Shown here piece by piece: positions 16,493 to 20,519 of a DNA stretch of 20,519 nucleotides. The notes beneath the pieces were generated by a model, which saw only the letters and a program-made list of their open reading frames with translations, made no database searches and had not been told where the DNA came from. The stretch covers positions 1-20,519 of the forward strand of contig JAJRPU010000050.1 of the NCBI GenBank assembly GCA_024280615.1, in the 5' to 3' direction. The position numbers and the translations under genes are program-made. The stretch comes from Bacteroidota bacterium (lineage in GTDB: Bacteria; Bacteroidota; Bacteroidia; JAADEI01). Positions within the stretch are counted from its first letter, which is position 1, and each line of letters begins with the position of its first letter.

Positions 16493-16524
16493 CAAAATTA
16501 GAAAAAGTTGGTTTATGTATCAAA
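16493..16524 (-). promoter_or_regulatory. Bacteroidota-type promoter (TTTG, 20 bp, TAATTTTG) for the T9SS surface operon
   Basis: In the 58-bp gap between SCO and the GEVED/PKD gene, the minus strand shows TTTG at 16524-16521, a 20-bp spacer and TAATTTTG at 16500-16493. This matches the established Bacteroidota consensus (-33 TTTG, -7 TAnnTTTG, spacer about 19-21). The -7 box ends 24 bp before the ATG, giving a short leader. It probably drives 16468 down through the PorP, PorE-like and EGF genes. Confidence 0.65.
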
Positions 16525-16526
16525 CT

Positions 16527-17156
16527 TCACCTAAGTCCCAGACTGTTTAAGTGCTCCATCATTAGTTCCATATCTGATGAGTCAGTTGTATCGTAATATC
16601 GTAGGATTTGTCCTTCTGGATTAAGAAGCACTACCTCTTCACTGTGAATGAATGTTCTGTCCCACCAATTGGGTTGCGTAGTGTCAGTTTTTGCTTCCAG
16701 AACAACCAGGTTAAAGGCATCAAGGGCAGTTAAATAAATGTCCTTTCTGAGACCTGTTAAGAACAGCCATCTTCTGTCTTCAATACCCCATTGCTTAGCA
16801 TATCTTCTCAATACTGGAACACTGTCGTGATATGGGTCAACTGAAAAAGACACTATTCGTACTTGTGGAAACAGGTCATAAGCCTTTTTTAAATGTTTAT
16901 TCATGTTTGGGCAGATTCCACCACATCGTGTAAAGAAAAAACCAACAATGGTGTATTGCCCCTTAAACACATCTTCAGGGGTAACAGTGTCTCCATATTG
17001 AGTCACTAACTTAAAATTGGTTTTTTGATACACAGGTATTTCATCAATAGGTGTTAAATCGGTTCTATACCACCCCCAATACCATATTGTGAATGATAAT
17101 GCTGTCAACCCAAACAGAATGATAGGGAACCATTGGCTTTTAAAAATTCGTCGCAT
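16527..17156 (-). CDS. SCO1/SenC/PrrC-family copper chaperone for cytochrome oxidase
   Basis: A 209-residue thioredoxin-fold protein that loads copper into the CuA centre of oxidase subunit II and may also handle its thiols. One N-terminal membrane anchor (about 10-29, followed by WGWYRTDL) holds it to the outer face of the inner membrane. The fold carries the copper-binding motif TRCGGICPNM with Cys78 and Cys82, the DPYHD loop (107-111) and the distal ligand His171 in TFIHSEEVVLLNPEG. Spacing and length are normal for the family. It begins 37 bp after subunit I of the oxidase, so it is almost certainly part of that operon and serves this oxidase. A promoter for the next operon lies just beyond its stop. 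Confidence 0.93.
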   Translation of the reverse strand: MRRIFKSQWFPIILFGLTALSFTIWYWGWYRTDLTPIDEIPVYQKTNFKLVTQYGDTVTPEDVFKGQYTIVGFFFTRCGGICPNMNKHLKKAYDLFPQVRIVSFSVDPYHDSVPVLRRYAKQWGIEDRRWLFLTGLRKDIYLTALDAFNLVVLEAKTDTTQPNWWDRTFIHSEEVVLLNPEGQILRYYDTTDSSDMELMMEHLNSLGLR

Positions 17157-17193
17157 CTTTTAATTAGAGTCTGCCTTTATAATTGCTTAACGA

Positions 17194-18876
17194 TTATTTA
17201 ATTGGGACAGGTGAAACAGGCGAATATCCTGGTGAAGTACCATAAGTGGAACCTATAACGTTCATGATAGCCAAGCCATAAGAAACAATAATCAAAATCG
17301 CGAGGATAATTATCCACGGACGGAAGGAATCAAGCCATTTAGCACCTGAATAACTGTGAATAGTTTCAGCTACTGGGAAGGTGATGATGCCTCCTTCGCG
17401 AGTAGCTTTGCTAAACATAGTAGCGAACAGGACAACAAAGTATATGATTGCAGCAGTTCCCAGTAGAGTTCCGCCTATGATAACCATTTTTCCGTAAGGC
17501 ACCCACTCAGGTTTGAATAGTGGACTGTCAGGATTTAAATAGGTCAATCCAAGGTTTGTGCGACGTGGCTCCCCATTAATAACACCATTATACATCATAG
17601 CAAATGACATAAAGATTAATCCCAGTGCCCACAGATATGGAACTAGCAAATTAAGACCTTTAAGTTTAATTTCTTTGCCTGTCAACTGAGAATATATGTA
17701 CAGAACTATTGCCATTAACGCCAGTGCTACTGGGGCTCCAACTGTCATATGGAAATGTCCGGGAATCCAAGCGGTGTTATGAACAACAAGGTTAACGTTA
17801 TAAGAAGCATTAACAACTCCTGTGAAACCACCAATTATGAAAATTATAAGTCCTACAATCAAATAAGCAAAGAACCAATTGTTCTTATCAAAGAATGGTT
17901 GTTTAAACATCCAGCCGAGTAGGGAAGTTGAACCTCGCTGCCTCCCAGCATATTCTAAGGAAGCTGCTAATGTGAAGGCGGTGATAAGGCTTGGTATAGC
18001 AACAGCAAATGTGATAAGAGAATGTAACAATTTAGTTGATTGAGAAAGTCCAGGTTCTGTGAATTGGTGATGAACTCCAACGGGAATAGAAAAAACTATG
18101 AAGAGCATGAAGACAAGCCGTGCTGCATCTTCAGAATACAGCTTACCTCCTGCCAGCCTGGGCATAAACACGTAGTACATAATGTATGCAGGCAATAACC
18201 AGAAATACACAAGTGGGTGTCCGAAGAACCAGAACAACAGCCTTGTCATTGGCACATCAACTTCTTCCATTAATCCCATGCTCCACGGCAATAGATAAAT
18301 AAGAACTTCTGCAGCAACACCGAGAGTAGCCACAAACCAAACAATAAATGTTGAGAAGATGCCTATTACTGCTAGTGGTATAGGCTTGCCCTGATTCTCT
18401 TTACGCCACTGCCTTAAAACAGGAATCCACGAGAAGAATGCGACCCACGAACCAATAATTAATAATGTAGCACCGAGATAAAATAATGTGTGAGCCTTTA
18501 GCGGTGCATAGAATGTATAAAGAACAGTTGCTTTTCCTGCAAGGATAGCCCACGCAGCCATCAATACACCAATGGTCATTAGCCAGAACGACAACCATGC
18601 AACTTTCAAATTAGGCTCTTTCCTAAGGAAATATGCAATCAAGGTATGTCCGAACCCTACTATGACCATTGTGGTGAAAACAATAGCATTTATGACCCCG
18701 TGCAACGTTAAACCCTGATAATATTCTAAACCCCAGAAAGAAGTGTCATTAATCAAACCACCACGATAATATGCTTGCAAGACACCGTGATATAGCCCTA
18801 AAATTAGAAGGATTGTTGGGAAAAGGATAGTTGCCAGAACCATTTTCTTGAAACCAGCACTTACTTTCACGTTCAT
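17194..18876 (-). CDS. Cytochrome c oxidase subunit I, B-family (ba3-type)
   Basis: The catalytic subunit of a haem-copper oxygen reductase, reducing O2 to water and pumping protons. It is 560 residues with about 13 membrane helices. All ligands are present at spacings matching the Thermus ba3 enzyme: low-spin haem His59 (LTLHGVINA) and His376; CuB ligands His220 (GHPLVYFWLLPAY), His269 and His270 (GVHHQFTEPG); high-spin haem His374 (GHFHMTVG). The cross-linked tyrosine is Tyr224, inside HPLVY. This pattern, the short C-terminus and the partner subunits place it in the B family rather than in the A family (caa3/aa3) or cbb3 (C family). It lies 28 bp after subunit II and 37 bp before SCO. Confidence 0.95.
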   Translation of the reverse strand: MNVKVSAGFKKMVLATILFPTILLILGLYHGVLQAYYRGGLINDTSFWGLEYYQGLTLHGVINAIVFTTMVIVGFGHTLIAYFLRKEPNLKVAWLSFWLMTIGVLMAAWAILAGKATVLYTFYAPLKAHTLFYLGATLLIIGSWVAFFSWIPVLRQWRKENQGKPIPLAVIGIFSTFIVWFVATLGVAAEVLIYLLPWSMGLMEEVDVPMTRLLFWFFGHPLVYFWLLPAYIMYYVFMPRLAGGKLYSEDAARLVFMLFIVFSIPVGVHHQFTEPGLSQSTKLLHSLITFAVAIPSLITAFTLAASLEYAGRQRGSTSLLGWMFKQPFFDKNNWFFAYLIVGLIIFIIGGFTGVVNASYNVNLVVHNTAWIPGHFHMTVGAPVALALMAIVLYIYSQLTGKEIKLKGLNLLVPYLWALGLIFMSFAMMYNGVINGEPRRTNLGLTYLNPDSPLFKPEWVPYGKMVIIGGTLLGTAAIIYFVVLFATMFSKATREGGIITFPVAETIHSYSGAKWLDSFRPWIIILAILIIVSYGLAIMNVIGSTYGTSPGYSPVSPVPIK

Positions 18877-18904
18877 GACTCTTTAATTTTTTGTGTTTAC
18901 ATTT

Positions 18905-19342
18905 TTACTCAACAATTATTTTAGATTCCATGTTTTGGTGACCCACTCCACAGTATTCATGACATCTAACGTAATAGATACCTGGTTTGTCAAACTTGTA
19001 TCTCTTATATGCTATTGCACCTGGAACAGCCATTAGGTTAACATCAGTTCCAACTATTTGAAGACCGTGCACTACGTCATGAGACACCACATAAATATCC
19101 ACTTCGGCACCAACAGGCAGCCTAACTTCCATTGGCATAAATAACCACATCCTTGCAACATATTGTATCTGGAACCTGTTGTCCCCAAGCGTGTCAACCT
19201 TCCCTTCACTGTATGGCTCCGCATCTGTTACGCAACCCGGGAGGTCTACACCAGCTTGCGACTTGGCGTATAACACAGCTCCAAAAAGAATAACCAAGAA
19301 TAAAATTCCCAGGAACAGTGCCAGTTTCTCACTCCTATCCAT
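18905..19342 (-). CDS. Cytochrome c oxidase subunit II with CuA centre (ba3-type)
   Basis: A 145-residue subunit II, short as in ba3 oxidases. One N-terminal membrane helix (about 8-26) is followed by a cupredoxin domain facing the periplasm, which takes electrons from cytochrome c. The dinuclear CuA site is complete: His92 (SHDVVHGLQI), then Cys127, Glu129, Cys131, His135 and Met138 in RCHEYCGVGHQNM. No haem-binding CxxCH extension is fused to it, so this is not a caa3-type subunit. It begins 3 bp after the 36-residue IIa gene and ends 28 bp before subunit I. The downstream SCO protein is the expected copper donor for this site. Confidence 0.95.
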   Translation of the reverse strand: MDRSEKLALFLGILFLVILFGAVLYAKSQAGVDLPGCVTDAEPYSEGKVDTLGDNRFQIQYVARMWLFMPMEVRLPVGAEVDIYVVSHDVVHGLQIVGTDVNLMAVPGAIAYKRYKFDKPGIYYVRCHEYCGVGHQNMESKIIVE

Positions 19343-19345
19343 GGC

Positions 19346-19456
19346 TCACGACATTTTCAACATTTGGAAATAAACCCAGAACCAAATTAAACCACCTATT
19401 ATCAGCATCAGAATGAAAAAGGCTATTGCCCCCTTGGGTGTAAATTCCTCTCTCAT
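19346..19456 (-). CDS. Small membrane peptide resembling ba3 oxidase subunit IIa
   Basis: A 36-residue gene: MREEFTPKGA, then a single membrane helix (about 11-31, IAFFILMLIIGGLIWFWVY), then a short basic tail ending in TGA. It stops 3 bp before the subunit II ATG and is preceded by AAGGAAG, a fair ribosome binding site. Its size, its single helix, the charged start with a PKGA motif and its place just ahead of subunit II match subunit IIa of the Thermus ba3 oxidase, a one-helix subunit that fills the place of a helix missing from subunit II. It was identified by reading the gap; at this length similarity cannot be scored by eye, so the identity rests on context. Confidence 0.8.
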   Translation of the reverse strand: MREEFTPKGAIAFFILMLIIGGLIWFWVYFQMLKMS

Positions 19457-19722
19457 CTTTTACACTTCCTTTTGCTCAAATATATTTTAGCACATAATTT
19501 AATGAGCATGACAAAAATCATAAAACTTAATGTGTATCTACTACATAAATAAAGTAAGTTGTTACTCAATAAACCTTTGTTCCAGACGCAGGTTGCCAGT
19601 TTCACTTGCCAGGTGCCCCTGACGTATTTGACTTGTATTGTGCCTTTTCCTGTGTGACGTTTTCTGAGCCGCTCCTGTTCTTCCAGCACCCACTGTGGTC
19701 TTGGGTATTTCAGATTGCTCAT
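19453..19722 (-). CDS. Possible small gene or decayed remnant ahead of the oxidase operon
   Basis: An open frame of 89 codons from ATG 19722 whose TGA overlaps the IIa ATG (ATGA). The first 50 or so codons (MSNLKYPRPQWVLEEQERLR and on to about 19565) use G or C in third positions more freely and look like real coding sequence, basic and polar. The remainder is AT-rich, with a hydrophobic stretch (TLSFMIFVMLIKLCAKIYL). A second frame ends with TAA at 19562-19564, exactly where the composition changes, which could mean a frameshifted or truncated gene. A TAATTTTG element lies 20 bp before the ATG. I recognise no family. It may be a small real gene or a remnant. Confidence 0.35.
   Translation of the reverse strand: MSNLKYPRPQWVLEEQERLRKRHTGKGTIQVKYVRGTWQVKLATCVWNKGLLSNNLLYLCSRYTLSFMIFVMLIKLCAKIYLSKRKCKR
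19477..19484 (-). promoter_or_regulatory. Candidate -7 element (TATATTTG) for the oxidase operon
   Basis: Minus-strand TATATTTG fits TAnnTTTG and lies 20 bp before the IIa ATG, giving a leader that contains the AAGGAAG site. No TTTG sits at the usual spacing upstream; the nearest is 27 bp away. An overlapping sigma70-like reading (TTGTCA, 19 bp, TAAAAT with a TG extension) is also possible. Confidence 0.45.
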
Positions 19723-19730
19723 ATGGGTTT

Positions 19731-19747
19731 ATTTTGCAATGCAAAAT
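19731..19747. repeat. 7-bp inverted repeat (attttgc/gcaaaat)
   Basis: attttgc and gcaaaat separated by 3 bp, overlapping the TAATTTTG element upstream of the small frame that starts at 19722. It could be an operator or chance; no run of T follows as in a terminator. Confidence 0.4.
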
Positions 19748-19749
19748 TA
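19742..19749 (-). promoter_or_regulatory. Candidate -7 element (TAATTTTG) before the frame starting at 19722
   Basis: Minus-strand TAATTTTG, 20 bp before ATG 19722, the same distance as for the cox and E2 genes. A TTTG lies at 19778-19775, but the 25-bp spacer is longer than usual. Confidence 0.35.
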
Positions 19750-20290
19750 TGGAATTTTTCAGAAATAGAGAACACAAATGGGGCAATACATAAGGATAAA
19801 CCATACATATATATTGGCATTTATTCTGTAAAACTTATGTTAATTATTGCAATAAAATCATATTTGGGTTCAATTCATATGGGTTTATAACAATAGTTTG
19901 CGTTTGACACTACTTTCTCATAGTCTAGGCTTTTATTATATACGATATCTTGAAAGTCAAACAAAATGCTTAAATATGTTATGCCGGGTGAATTGTTCTT
20001 TGTATACAATACAGCTTGCATAAATTTTAAAAAGAAACCTAGTCCTATAACCGGTTTTATGTCTGTATCTTTGTCTTTAGGGAAAACATTATATATTATA
20101 CGACCCAAGTTTGACACTTTTGCCCCTTTTTAGGCTCATAATCCAGAGATAAAGACTCCTCAATTTATTGATATATCAAGGGTTTTTAAGGGCAACCTAT
20201 ACGATTTTTTAAATTTGTATACCCAACTAATGTCTGCTGGCTCGGGAACTAAACTGAGTTTTATTTTGTTTAGTCTATAAAATACAACAC

Positions 20291-20519
20291 ATGGCTAGCT
20301 TCGTGGAAAATAAAGTAACAGCATACAAAAAAGACGGTACAAGATACGTCAAGGACATATACATTGAACTAGTAGAATCATACCGGATAAAAGGAAAGAA
20401 GAATCCCCGACGGAAGGTTCTGTGGAGAGCAAACAAGAAGAAACTTGAGAAGTTGGGCTGGTTTGATAGGATGGTGCTGTGGTTTGCAGCCCGAAGCAAA
20501 GATGTAAAGGCAGTGGATA
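20291..20519 (+). CDS. Probable transposase N-terminus (3' end cut by window edge)
   Basis: The only plus-strand gene I can support. The frame is open from ATG 20291 to the right edge (76 codons and one base). The protein begins MASFVENKVTAYKKDGTRYV and continues with YIELVESYRIKGK and a very basic stretch (NPRRKVLWRANKKKLEKLGW). A start of this kind (a KDG turn, then a strand ending in xLVESYRxxGK, then R and L rich) resembles the N-terminal region of IS1634/IS4-type DDE transposases, but the catalytic domain lies outside the window, so the family is uncertain. There is no clear ribosome binding site; tataaaat lies about 10 bp upstream. It points away from the oxidase operon, so the two are divergently oriented. 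Confidence 0.5.
   Translation, partial: MASFVENKVTAYKKDGTRYVKDIYIELVESYRIKGKKNPRRKVLWRANKKKLEKLGWFDRMVLWFAARSKDVKAVD

Larger units (their letters stand above)
19723..20290. other. AT-rich gene-poor stretch with short repeats
   Basis: No convincing gene. It holds a TAATTTTG element (19742-19749, minus strand) overlapping a 7-bp inverted repeat (19731-19747); 13-bp copies of tcatatgggttta at 19719-19731 and 19875-19887; 10-bp copies of gtttgacact at 19902-19911 and 20109-20118; and an inverted repeat actaaac/gtttagt (20248-20254 and 20268-20274) just before the right-edge gene. A weak minus-strand frame at 19875-20117 (GTG start) has no recognisable features. Part of this stretch may be the left end of an insertion element. 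Confidence 0.5.

Noticed and set aside
19875..20117. 80-codon minus-strand frame with GTG start in the AT-rich gap
   Set aside because: No promoter or ribosome site placed for it, AT-rich composition like the surrounding gap, and no recognisable motif.
1..20519. Search for tRNA, rRNA, CRISPR arrays and riboswitches
   Set aside because: No cloverleaf, conserved rRNA segment, regularly spaced repeats or riboswitch-like leader was seen; the gaps are too short for most of these, and the repeats found are explained above.

Overview
The window reads as part of a Bacteroidota chromosome. The evidence is type IX secretion (T9SS) sorting domains of both type A and type B, a PorP/SprF-like protein, a PorE-like TPR/PD40/OmpA protein, and promoter motifs of the Bacteroidota form TAnnTTTG. 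The bases look moderately AT-rich. A B-family (ba3-type) cytochrome c oxidase is unusual for the phylum and hints at a microaerobic or hot habitat, but that is inference; no genus is named.

Every well-supported gene except the one at the right edge lies on the minus strand, so transcription runs from high to low coordinates. From right to left: (1) At 20291-20519 there is the start of a plus-strand gene, probably a transposase cut by the window edge, preceded by an AT-rich stretch with short repeats. (2) At 17194-19456 there is an oxidase operon: a 36-residue subunit IIa-like peptide, subunit II with a complete CuA site, and subunit I with all haem and CuB ligands. The copper chaperone SCO follows at 16527-17156. 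(3) At 6551-16468 there is a compact surface/T9SS cluster: a 1155-aa GEVED/PKD/CUB protein with a type A sorting domain, an 853-aa protein with a type B (gliding-motility-associated) sorting domain, PorP/SprF, a PorE-like protein and an EGF-like putative lipoprotein. Gaps inside it are 3 to 65 bp. (4) At 1-6474 there is a housekeeping run: sucD, pheT, a small helical protein, zapA, a TPR membrane protein and the E2 subunit of pyruvate dehydrogenase, which is cut by the left edge about 402 codons in.

Functionally, SCO should deliver copper to the CuA centre of the oxidase. PorP/SprF and PorE are outer-membrane and periplasmic partners of the T9SS and may help export or anchor the two large cargo proteins just upstream of them. 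Succinyl-CoA synthetase and pyruvate dehydrogenase belong to central carbon metabolism, while pheT and zapA serve translation and cell division. Together the minus-strand genes form one almost unbroken run. It is punctuated by TAnnTTTG elements 20-24 bp before the genes that follow the larger gaps (cox, the T9SS cluster, sucD, the E2 gene), which suggests several stacked transcription units.

The points most worth a second look are the T9SS cluster with its two cargo types and EGF partner, a perfect 56-bp repeat inside the large cargo gene, the ba3 oxidase with its tiny IIa gene, the TPR sensor-like protein that lacks an output domain, and the compositional island at 19562-19722. I saw no rRNA, tRNA, CRISPR array or complete mobile element.
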